DNA from: Norana najaformis
Taxonomy: Eukaryota; Annelida; Clitellata; Crassiclitellata; Hormogastridae
Reading direction: 5' to 3'
DNA: 64,000 nt
Assembly (NCBI GenBank): GCA_964023275.1
Contig: OZ029917.1
Location: 25,362,505-25,426,504 of the forward strand
Position 1 is the stretch's first letter. Each line of letters starts with the position of its first letter. Below the pieces are notes generated by a model. That model had not been told where the DNA came from. It searched no databases and was given only the letters and a program-made list of their open reading frames with translations. A program made the translations under genes and the position numbers. This document shows, one piece after another, positions 12,801 through 25,400 of the stretch.

Positions 12801-12980
12801 CCATTCCAAGGTATGTTAGCACTCGGAAATCACACAAAGAAGTAAGAAGCCCCAAAGCAAACATTCCTCAGACACCTGTCAAAATGTTCCACCATTCCAA
12901 GGTATGTTAGCACTCGGAAATCACACAAAGAAGTAAGAAGCCCCAAAGCAAACATTCCTCAGACACCTGTCAAAATGTTC
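12801..12980. repeat. 91-bp tandem duplication in the CSDE1 3' UTR
   Basis: Copy 1 is 12801-12891 and copy 2 is 12892-12980. They look identical by eye, so the duplication is probably recent or an assembly artefact. Confidence 0.9.
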
Positions 12981-13413
12981 AAGTTTTGACAGTTTCACAC
13001 CAACATGTTAAAAAACAAGTCTCTGACAAAGTATCAGCAAGCACCTTTTAAAGGTTTCAGTTAACTGGAAGTTTATGAGATTAATATACTGTAAATTTAA
13101 TGGAACGCTATTTCATCTTTTAAGAGTAGTATCAAATAATTGATTTTATATTACTCTCAATTCAAAATAGGATGACGGTAGAAAAATAAAAACCTCCATC
13201 AATACTGCCCACAGCATGAAAGTCAGGAGAATCATATCCAGTGCAAAAGTAGAAAATTGCCATGTTACAGTAGGAGTATGGAAAACATAAGCACGTGAAT
13301 GAACATTGGCAACAATTTAATTTGAATACAGTTTTTCGCCGTTTTCGGCTGTTCAGAATTTTCCAGATGGAATGCGTCTCTTTGCGGCAAGGAAAAAATT
13401 TATCACAGATATA

Positions 13414-16400
13414 TTAAACTGAGTTCGGTGGATTTCCCGTGCTGCTGCTACTGCGAAGCATCTTGAAACCTTGCGTTCCATCTGGGCCTCGTGGCTGACG
13501 CATCACCATAACTTTACGTCCTTCCTCAGAGACACTTTTCATGCGTGCAATCAAACGCTCTGGTCTCGGCTTTTCACTGTAAAAATGGGCAAATGATCAA
13601 ATATGTTAACATTTCAATTCAGAAAAAATGTTAAAGTGCTCCTACGTTATACTACAGTAAACAAATGACATATGCATCAGTGGGTATAATTAACTGGGAA
13701 ATTTATGAACACAATGCTATTTTACATACTAATTCAACTTGCTATGTCGGATTACAAGTGATCATTGATTCATAGCCAACTGTCTCCATAGCCATGTAAC
13801 TGAGATCTGTAGCTCTTGCTAGTGCCTCTGAGGTCTGAACCCCAGTGCCTCAAGTAAAAACGTGCTATTCGTTGTCATAAAACCAGTAGGAAGGGTGGTC
13901 CTATTTTTGACTGCTACTTTCAAGTTTTCCTTTTAGACAAAAACCTCTGCTCCAGAACTAAGCCTCCAGAAATGCAACCCACTGCTCTAAAAATACACGA
14001 CAACTCTACCTGATGCTCTGTAACAATCATCTTTACATTTTGCCTACACAGTCTCCTAGCAGTTCAACTCAGACTAACCAAGTCTTGCGGACATTGAACG
14101 CGGCCCGACTGCCATGTAGGTTCTGCACTACGACGAACTCAACCTCATCACCCAAACAAAGCTCTGAGCTGTCTTGGATGTCAGCCAGCTGGAATGGCAG
14201 CCTGCCATCGTCCTTATCATAATTCAAGGTTCCAGACTAAACAATGGAAGACAAAAGAACAATTCATGAAACAGAATCCACAGCAGCAGTGATTCTTGTG
14301 GCAGTAAGAACACGTGAAGGTCTAGGTTTTAATCCTTATGCATCATGCATAGTTCAAACATGCATTTAAAGAAAAATTATGCTGCCATCATGTTCATGCA
14401 TCAACAGACAGAAACCTCAACCTCAACAGACGCATGTTATGATGTACTTAAACTGTCCTTAACCTACCAAAACACCAAGAGACAAATTAAACTACTGCAC
14501 ATTCTAAACTGTGTGATTAGTGAATTTCAAATTTATCAAGTCTAATTCATTATTGTATCTAATGGAGAGCTGGACTCACAGAGACCTAGCAAGCAATAAG
14601 ATAGGAATTTCTAAAGCAAACTCACTTCAAATAATATTTTGAAATCACAGAAATTCAAAAATAAATATATATGCCAAGTGATGCAGGCACTATTTATAAA
14701 ATGTTTATTTTGTTAATAGGTAGCTCAAAACCTTTTTCACTCTTACTGATTTTTGCAACACTACACCTATTTTTGAAAAATTCTTTAATTTCCATATTTA
14801 AATAGTTTTATTTTGTATTAATCGCCTTCACTGTAGACCTGTTCCTCACCTCAGCCGTCAGAGACTCAATTCTTGACTGGACATATCTTCGGACAGGCGC
14901 CACTTTAACTGCTCGTTTCTTACCAGAGTCTCTGGCCACTGCTACCTGAAAACGGACCAACTCGCCCTTCTGAGGCATGTCCCTCTTGTCAACTAGGCTC
15001 ATAATCCCATATGGATATGTTACGTCCATTACGTCACCATCTTTGTTCTCCAGCTGGATCAAGCCAGAGTACTCTGACTGGTCTGAAGTTGCTACACTCA
15101 GTGTCTTGAAGATTCTTCCTTCTAGCACGTCAAGCTGAATATCCTACAAAATTTAGAGACAATACAAGCAATACAGGTCCATTTACATGCATTCTGTTTA
15201 CACCAAACAAATTATATTAATCGTGTGGCAACATCATCCCAAAGCTACCAAATTAAAACCTGGAAGTCATTAACCCCTTAACTCCCAGACTTGAGAAAAT
15301 CCTATTACCGAACCCTTCCTGCCTATCGATTTTTCGTTTTTACTGAGCGACTATTACAAGTTCTCTGGTCAATAAAATACACAACTTCAGTAAATAAATA
15401 TCACTCATACTATCACACATACCAAATACATCTGGGAAAAACCACGACTCATAACCCCAGTTCTGGGAAAAACCACATTAGACTTTGGTACACATAAGCA
15501 GCATTATTTTATGTATCGAGGTTATAATGTGGCCAGCAAAAAGTCGCTGGATATATCCAGCACTCAGGGTAATACAATTTATTTCCTGTGCCAGATAAAT
15601 CCGTCAACCTAGGGAGTTAAGGGGTCAATGTATGATACATAGACTGGCAGTGTAGCACTACAGGTGTGCTACAATTCTTCAAGCAGGAGTTGAACCATTT
15701 GCACAGCAAACAGCAAAACAGAGTTGCCCTAAACAGGCACTTCTACTTTTCCTTTCCTTTCCTTTTTAAATGCTGTCCCTGTATTACATGTCACCAGTGC
15801 AGCTGGATTTACACATCTTCAGTGTTTTCTTTATCTATAGATTATCCCAGTGCTCTAAGTATGTGACCCAGCTGTGACTCTTGAATCCAGGTTGACAATG
15901 GAATCTTATGTTACCAACATTACACAATCCTGTTTTTTTTTACCTGACGCAACTTCAACGTCTTCATCAGTCTCGAAAACTTGATGTTGCCAACGCTCTT
16001 GCCCATTCACTTGTCTTATCATGTCCAGATAATTGCAATTCCATGCTCGGTTCTCTTTCTCATCGTCCTTTTAACTTCTTATGATCAGTTCTGCATGCTT
16101 GCCTTGTTCTTCAGCTTCCTTTAAGATCTCCAGTTAGACTTAATGTCTTCAAAATTACACTGGTTATCTTTTCTAGCTCAGTGCAGTTTAAAGTTGCTGT
16201 CCTTGTATACAAGATCATGTCATGTCATGTAATCATCTCTATACAAGATGCTTCGTGGTATAGCACTGAGCTACCTTGCTGACTTATGCAGTCCACTCAT
16301 GCTTAATCCAACCAGGACAAACTTAAGATGAGCCTCCTCTGGCCAACTATTTGTTCCAACTTAACAAAAACCACGTACGGTTTTCGTGTCTTTTCACATG

Positions 16401-19400
16401 CTGGTCCACATCTATGGACTTCACTACCACCAGCTTTGTAAAACCCTTCTCTTTCTCTTATTTCACTTCACAAACAGTTGAAGACTCATCTATTTCAAGC
16501 TATGAGTGCTTTTGAGGTGAATTCATAAATTAGTGCGATATACATATCTGGTTAATAATAATAATAATGAATTGTAAATTTATATATATATATATATATA
16601 TATATTTCTTTAAACTATTTAGTTGCATCTATTTGATTGTTAAGTTGATTGTGCACATTCAAGTACTATTCTTTGGGCCTGCATACAGTTCTCATGGAAC
16701 TCTAGTTGGTACTGTGTGCTTATATAGCTCTTTTGCTTTTGTACACAATTTGTGTACCTCTTATGCATATAGCAGTAATGGTGTTACCTACTTATACATA
16801 CTTCAATTGCCATCTCACTACAATGTTAATTAGCGACCCTAATAAAATGGGACTCGAGAGCTGAAGAAAGAAAACACTTTTACAACAACAGAACTGAGTT
16901 AAGAACAATATGCACTCATTCATTCATTCATTCCCTTTACCTCAGTTGGAAGACGGCCTCGGGTGAGACGGTGCAAGTTTTCAGCACTAATTTTTCCATT
17001 TTTCTGAGAAACTATGAACTCAACTTCATCCCCAAGTTCAAAGTCAGCTATATCTCCATCGTATGCACTACAAGTCATAAAAACAGACATACTGCATGAA
17101 CAAGATAACATATTAGGTAGAAGGAAAAACTAATCTGACAACAAAATAGGTCCTGCTAGGCACAGAGGTTTAAGACTGTGGTGCACCACATGGTTTAAAT
17201 TCAGGACAGAAGTTTAATCTAAGAAACAATACTGACCCATGCCTTTGAACTTATCGATTAGAAATAACAACAGTAATAAAATTCAATGCAAACAGACTCC
17301 TTTGCATAATACCAAATCAAGGAAATCTTTTGGCAGTAGTAATTTATTTCTTATATTTATAGTGTGTGATAACGAAATAAAACCGGATTAGAAAATTGCA
17401 TGCAAATACCTGGATAACAGAACAATTTTTGCACGCTGTTTAGTGAAAAAATGAATGCTGCTTAGTGAAAAAATGAAGACAATGCTTTTATCTTCATTTT
17501 TCACAGAATAAAAAGAAAGAAAGGGTTAGACATTAGTCAGAAAATAACAGCCAAACTAATGAATCTATATAAAACAGCAACCAACAAGTTCATAGATCTA
17601 AAATGAGCTCACATCAGGTGTTCAAATCAGGAAAGTGGCAGATGATTAAGTAAAGACTACACAGAAGAGTACTGCTTTATTTTCATATCTTTGGTGAGCT
17701 AGAAACATCACAGCTAAACATTAACTCACTGCAATAACACTTTATATATTTACAACTGTCAAAATGTTCTTTCATTTTACTATTTCACTGGATGTTTCTG
17801 CAACGTTAATTTTGTATTCTGTAAATATGAGCCCATCATTGTAACAAACTTCACAAAGTCTCATGTTTGCCAACACACGTCAGGTTACACTTTATTTTCT
17901 TATACTTATGACATGAGTACTTGTGAAATGTTTTAACTACCTGTAGTGAAAGAATATTTCTTTTTCATGGTCTATGGTTTCAATGAAGCCAAAGCTATCC
18001 TTCAGTGTCACCACATAACCGCACTCTTTGTTCCCGTTTGAGCGGCCAACTACTCGTACATTCACAGCAGTTCGTGTCATTGTTTTCGCACATTCCGAAA
18101 TCTGGAATTCAACCTGACAAAGAAAGGAAGAAGTTATGCTCTCACTGGACTAAACCAATTTCGGTTTAACATAATCAAGCAAAATATTTCTATCATGCCC
18201 AACAGAAGCCACAGCTGTGCACTAAAGACTAGCTCAGGTTCCCTACATCTTGAAATGCTCAGACCAGCACATTAGATGGCAATTCCTCAACAGATCATCA
18301 CTCAACAATTTCAGTGCATGTAATCAAGCAAAGCCCCAGAGTACCGATGTGTGTGTGTGTGTCAAATCCAATTTGCTGCATAAAAACTACCAAAGCACCA
18401 GCAACAATCACTGCTACAAAGGTCTTGATGAATTGGTAACCGTTTATCCTAAGTTTTGAATCCTGATAACTTGTGTAAAAATACGTTAAATCCTCAAGCA
18501 TTGCATTTCAACATCAAGGCATTAAGTGCAGACAAAGGCCAAGAACTGTCACAGGTAACTTACCTTATCTCCAAGTTTTGGAAGGTTGCCATCGACAGCA
18601 GAACTGCTGTATGGTATTGTTTGCTTTGTGTTGTTAAAGTCATACATCACTATACCAGGGTTCATGTCCTGACCTGAAACGAAACACATAAAGCAGTTTT
18701 TTGTTAATCACATAAAACAAAACCATATAAATAATATGAAATTAGCAAAGGCATGGCAAAGTAACATAATCATGCAATTATGTGATATGTTGCATAAGCT
18801 GGTTAATGATGCCATTCAGAAGTAGAACATCTCAACAGCTGAAGAATAACACAGCTAAAACAAGAACAGAAATGACAATCAACCTTCTTAAGATAAGCAT
18901 CATCATGACTGAAGCACAGCATGCTGATTACTGTTATTATCACCATGCAAGTACCGGTAATTATGACTAATGTTATGCTACTGTATCATGATGGTTGTGC
19001 AGTATCTCCACGTTTCCACGGTTCAAATTATTTTTTAAACACCACTATCTAGTGACAAAGCATAAATCAATGGCATTGAACAACTGTGCATACAAGAGTT
19101 GCTCAAGGTCCCTAGATAGTAACTATCTCAGAGGGAATTCTAACCGCACGCTCCCTATTGCAAGGCAAGCACTCCGGCTACCATATCACTGACAATCTCT
19201 TGTCAACTGTTGCCACTGAAATGCTCTGTTAATGTCCCAACCTCAGCTGAAAGATCTAACAATCCTAGAACTCCTTTTCTGAATAGCTGGCAAGTGTCTT
19301 AATACTTGGAACTTCGTTTTGCCTAACAACATTCTCATCAACTCTCTGCCAATTTCACATAATGCCTTAGAAATTGAAACATTCAGCTGCACTAGAGAAA

Positions 19401-22400
19401 GGCTGGAGTGAATTTACACACATACAAAATATTTATGCTCTAAACAGTTGATATGAATTGTCACAGGTTTTAACCTCTACAGTTTTCTGGCATTCCCAGA
19501 GTCAACTCAGATTAACAAAAACTATGATTTAAGAAACAATTTGTTGTTAGGCGATATCCATACCAAAGCTCCTTTGTGTCCCAGACTCTTTCTCTACAAT
19601 TCCTGTGAACTTCTCAGCAGCACATTTGTCAACAGCAATTGTTCCTTTCGGTAGGTACCGAATGCGTATGGCTATCTGACGTGATTCATTTGTTGGGTCC
19701 TGCAACAACAATCATCAGTAATATTCTAGTTATGCTAATCAGTATTAGCTCCAAATAACTATATACATTAAACTTCTTGTCATTAACAAATTTGCATGCT
19801 CACTAGCTGAAGATTCGTTAAGAATCTTAATGCAATTTTGAAAGTAAGTGAAAACTGGTGTTGTGTATCAAGAATACTTGTCCTCATATGAAAGTTTTAA
19901 GCTGGAAAAGATGGACTTTTGTATTAAAGCAGTTAGGCAACATGTCACTGGATGTCACTTAAAATTAGTGTGGGTTTTTAACGAAGGCAACAAGGCATTA
20001 ATACAAAAGTAAAGCATGAACAGTCTCTGGAAACATGCATGCACATCAAGTTAATAATGTCAAATTGGTGTCATTAGATAGGTTTTGTGGGTGTTTTATT
20101 TAAAAAATTGAGACAAAAACAAATGTAGTTTGGTATTCCAACAACTTGTGCAGCAAATCAGTGCTGATACAGGCAATCTGCACAACACTTGCAGTTTAGT
20201 CTGATATTAAACACTAGACAACAATGTCTATATTTAACCTGGCCCAGCTGAAGGTATGGCCAGCAAAGTACTACATTCATCATGCAACTTTCACTTTTAA
20301 TAAGTGTGATTTAGTCTACTTCTTTTGTTATCCATCTTCACTGAAGACGTCTTACAGCAATATTCATTACAAATTTCTCACATTAAGCCACGAATATTTT
20401 GTAAGCTGCAACCACTGATGTTCATTGTAAAAAGTGCAACGTACCCACTAATGTTCATTGTAAAAAGTGCAACGTATAATAATTTTGCATAATATTCAGT
20501 CACATTACCAGCTGAAAAACATTTCTTACAAAGTCACACCTTTTTAGGTCTGCCAGATAGCTAAATTTCAGTGTCTTTGAGAGGTTCTTAAAAGGCACTA
20601 TACATGACCAGACACATACATACTCATATACATGTATATCTCTGAAATACAAAATGCAACTTCATCAACATAAAACTGATTATACCTGTATAACTGTAAA
20701 TTCCACTTCATCTTGAGTTTGTGGTGGCCGTTTTGGGTTCAAAAGTTCACTGAAATGAAAGAACATGCGTGCCTCCCGATCTGTGCAGCGAATAAAACCA
20801 AAGGCTTCCTTCAAAGTGGTTATAAATCCCTGTGGAAAAAAAGCCACCATTTTAAATTTTAAAAAATGCACAAACATAATAATGTAGAACTAAGTAAAAA
20901 TGCAACAGTGCGATAAAAATGTACAAGTGCAAAATCCCAAATAAGTAAAGCACTTCCTTATTTTAAGAAAAATTAAATAAACATTCTTAAAATAAAAATG
21001 CTAAAATACTTTAAAATAAATTAGATTAAACAAAAAATGAGATTTAAGAAAAAAGGAAAAATGATCAAGTATATAAAAATACACAAGCATGAAAAATAAT
21101 CTGCATATGAATACAAACTAAAAATTATTTTACCTTCTCCCTTCTTTCATGATTTATGTGAAACGTTTCTTCCAATAATTCGATGCTGATAGCATGCTGT
21201 AACCTGTCCCTCCGATCACTTACTATGAGGAATTCTACTAGATCCCCCTCTAACAATGTATAGTCATACAAATCATCATCCCCAAAAACAATTTCTGTGG
21301 AGCTAAAACAAAACAAAGATGCAGTAAATAAGCTAACTATTCATGAAAATCTGTCAGCAGAGAAGTGATTAGATAAGATTACACCACTCACAGGTTTCTT
21401 GACACATCAGCACACAATGTAACCAGCCTTAAATGCATAATCCTCTAAAATGTGCTTAGTGTGAAGCATGATAAGCAATTGTCTTCTTGTTTAATAATAA
21501 TAATAATAATAAATAAGTTTAATAACAATTTACAAAAAGGCCAAAATTAAGTCTGCAATAATTAGATATAATTTACTCAATTAATTATTTTAAAAGGAAA
21601 CCTTAGTAAAAATGAATATTTCCTCCTATGTAACCCAAAAAGAAAGGCTATCCAACTTAGCTGCTCATGTATTCGCACTTCAGCCCAAAGGTCTTCAAAT
21701 CCAGGCACACATAAGTGAGGACTGTGACTGACGCAAAGGGTTGTAAAAATTAGTTGCTACCTTACTTTACCTTACCTCATCATTGTCAGCTAGGATTTAC
21801 TGATAGGAAACTAAAAGCTCAACAAAGCAAGGTCCACAATTGCATTTAAGCACTTACACTAAAGGATCATTTCCATACACAAGATTTGAGCTAACACAGA
21901 CTGAAGAACTGTAAGATGACTTAGGTGACTGAAGTGTTTCACTACATTACATTATGTAAAACATCAACACCATGGTAAAGGCAACATGCTAGTTTTAAAG
22001 CCTCTGTGATAACTCCATAGATGCAGGGTCCCAGGGTTTCAAGGATCTTTCAGCTGAAGCACAAAACAATCACAGCACCCAACAACAGGACATCTTTCTA
22101 ACTTCCCAATATGCACTGGTATGTACGTATGCATCTGAACATTTGTTTATAAAGTGCACTTTAGGCAACTCTCATTTATCCGACATTTGGGACTTATATA
22201 ATGATGACCCCAAAAGGATGGAGGACTCAGCTGGCCAAGATGGCTTTGTGTGGATAATCATCCATCCTAGTACAAATCAGAATTGATGTTGCTACACTTC
22301 ACTATTCACCACTCCTTCGTATGTACTGCCTCCTTTAGAATTCATCCAAGTGTGTTTGCCAGCATCGTATCTGCAGCACTATGATGTCCCCAGTTTACCG

Positions 22401-25400
22401 TTTTATTACTGGTAATGTTGGTTAGCACGGTAGAAATTTTCATTCCTGGTAGACAAGTCAGTAGCAATCTAGCAACTGTACATTATTATCAAGTAGGTAA
22501 ATAAATCAACATAAGGCTTATGTAGAAACCATTTGCCATTGCACGTACCATCTGCCAGACTCGTAGGCGATGCGACCAGACATGATTTCACTCTGTCGCC
22601 GACCATGCCCCTGTTTTGGCAGTTTTAAGATCCTGCCCCTCTGAGGATCTGGCGATATGTCCTCAAACACCACAGTTCCAATGGGCAATGATTTAACGCT
22701 GACAGCTACTTCTTTATTCTAGAAATCCAGAAAAACAGCAAAGTTAACGAGAATTAGATAATTAAATCCAACACATGTTACTTAACAGTTATTGTCAAGA
22801 TGCAACTGGGCTTAGACAGTTGTCTCCCAAAAATATCTTTTCAGTGTACAGCAAGACTGCTCGCTATATGTTACCCTAAATGTGATACATGCTGTTAAAG
22901 GACTCATATTTCTGGATAGATTCTAAAGGGTGCAACACATATAAAGGAGTGACTTGTGCAAAAAATTCATGTGACAAGAAATAACTGCTTCCATGCTGTC
23001 ATAACTAGGTAAGTGTACAAGACCAACATTCAAGCTCTTGAAAGCGGCTGACAATTACATTTCTCGTTTGAATGCTGAATTCAACTTCATCGCCCAAGTT
23101 CAGGTTCCCAATGTCTCCTTTGTATTCACTGTAGTGGAAGAAGATCTCCTTCACAACATCTGATCGCTCAATGAAGCCAAAGTTCTCTTTGAAGGAGCAC
23201 ACAACACCTTGATATACCAGACCTGGAAGGCCAGCACCAGCCTTGCGAATCTTGCGTGCCCGAAGATTGCTGTTTCTACAAATTTACAAACATATAAGCA
23301 CATTAACAGAGATTCCAAAAGGCATCATATAAGTACCTGGATACAAAAATACATACACACATACTATGCTCATACAGACAATCAGTCAACCAATCAGCCA
23401 GTCAACCAATTTATTTATTTACATCAACACAGCTAAACAATTGGTACCCAAAATGTGATACATGCTGTTAAAGGACCATTTTTATTGCAAAATGCTTAAA
23501 TTTTCTGGATAACTCACAACCTTCATAACATCATAAGTCATAGCATCACAGAAATGCCTTAATTTACATAAAGATTTGAATAAATTTATTTACTGTTCCA
23601 TACTACAAATCTTCAGTCTGGTTATTGATACAAACCTTTCATCTGTTGCGATAAAAAATTCGACTTGGTCACCAGCTTGCAAACGCTGCCCTCCTTCAAC
23701 ATCCTCAACAGAATAAGCTAGAAAAAACATCTCGCCACTCTGCTCATAGGATACACTGCCATCCTGAGAACCAGTCATCTCACCATCACCCTAGAAAACC
23801 CACAATTTTTTCACACAACCATCTAACAACCCATTTGAAATAAGTATATATATGCACATATATCGATCTACACACTTAATATAGCACCATTTCAAGTATC
23901 ACACAAAGTGATCCACATGACTATCTTATTGATCTAAACAAGTGCATTTTAAGGCAGTCTGAAAATGTTTGGCTCGCAATTTGAACTCAGAGCTCCCTGA
24001 CGTGTGCCAACACAGAGTTGGCCAACAAAGCCCACCCCAGAAGGAGAATGATTAACCTTATTCTTTCTCAGTGGTGAGCCAGTGGAACATGTCCCTCCCA
24101 TTACATTATAAATAAATGCAGCCTCAAGTTAAAGATGCTGATCTGCAGTATCAACTCCAAATTCAAACTGCAAAACTTTAAGCAGAAAAGTAGAACTCAT
24201 CCTCTTTGAGGATTCTTTACTCAGTCATAACAAGCAAAAAACTAGCAAGCAAACATGTATGTCATGTAAGTACAAGTAAGCCAACACCATTTGCATTTTA
24301 AATCCATTTTCATCTCAACTCTTACTAAAATTTAAAAATGCTTTTAACATGAGTGCCAAATATGCTGATGACAGTTACCATCTTATACCATTCTGCAATA
24401 GCTTAATGGTCCAGGCTGAACTGGACCACGTTACCCTTGGGCAGCCACATGCAACTTAAAACTTAATCATAAAAAATGTGAAATGATATTCAGCCAAAAT
24501 AAGAAATCAGCCAATAATTTTACCTAAAGTGATTCCTGGTTTAACCAGGGTACCAAAGATGAGAATACTGGGTGTTTCCCTATCAAGTACGTTAAGTTTT
24601 GATTCTCATATTGATCGGATCCACAGTCAGGCACTCCAGTCTTTGTATGCCATACAAATTCTTGTAGCACATGGCCTCACTGGCCTTCAGCTCTACAACG
24701 TTGTCCAAGCCACAACACTAGCCAGGATGCTGTACGCCTCTCCCGCGTGGTGGGGCTATGCTGGAATACAGGCTAGGGATCGTCTCCATGCTTTGATGTG
24801 GAGACTTGTGCACCTCTACTATCTTCCTGGGGACTCCCGTACGTTCGATGAACGCTGTGGCATGGCCGACACTCGTCTCTTGAAAGCAATTTTGAACAAC
24901 CCAAACCATGTCTTACAACAGCTACTCCCGCCAGTCAAAACCCTCTATTATTCCTTATGGCCCTGCCCCCATGATCCCTCCTGCTGACAGTTTAACGCGG
25001 AAATCTTTTATTACTAGGATTTAGTACGCTTGATAAGGTTTTTCCTTTAAACTTTAGCTTTTCAAATTAAATACTTGTACCCTGATGTACAATTAGCTAT
25101 TGGTTAGTAAAGAATATATTTACTTACTTAATAACAATAATAATAATAATTTAGCCAGAAACTGTTGCTGCCCATTAAGACAGCTGTTACAGGTTATATC
25201 CAATATAAAGACAATGAGATTGAATATCCGGTGCATTGTGTGCATTTATTGTATGAGGCACTAATGTAGCTTGTGTGTTAAATAGATCAGTGAACAAATC
25301 ATCAAATTCCAAAAAAACTAAAGGAACTTTTCTGCTTACACAGATGGGTCGGGATGGCTTGGCTTCTGTCAAAATGTTTCCAATCACGGCACTTTCACTC

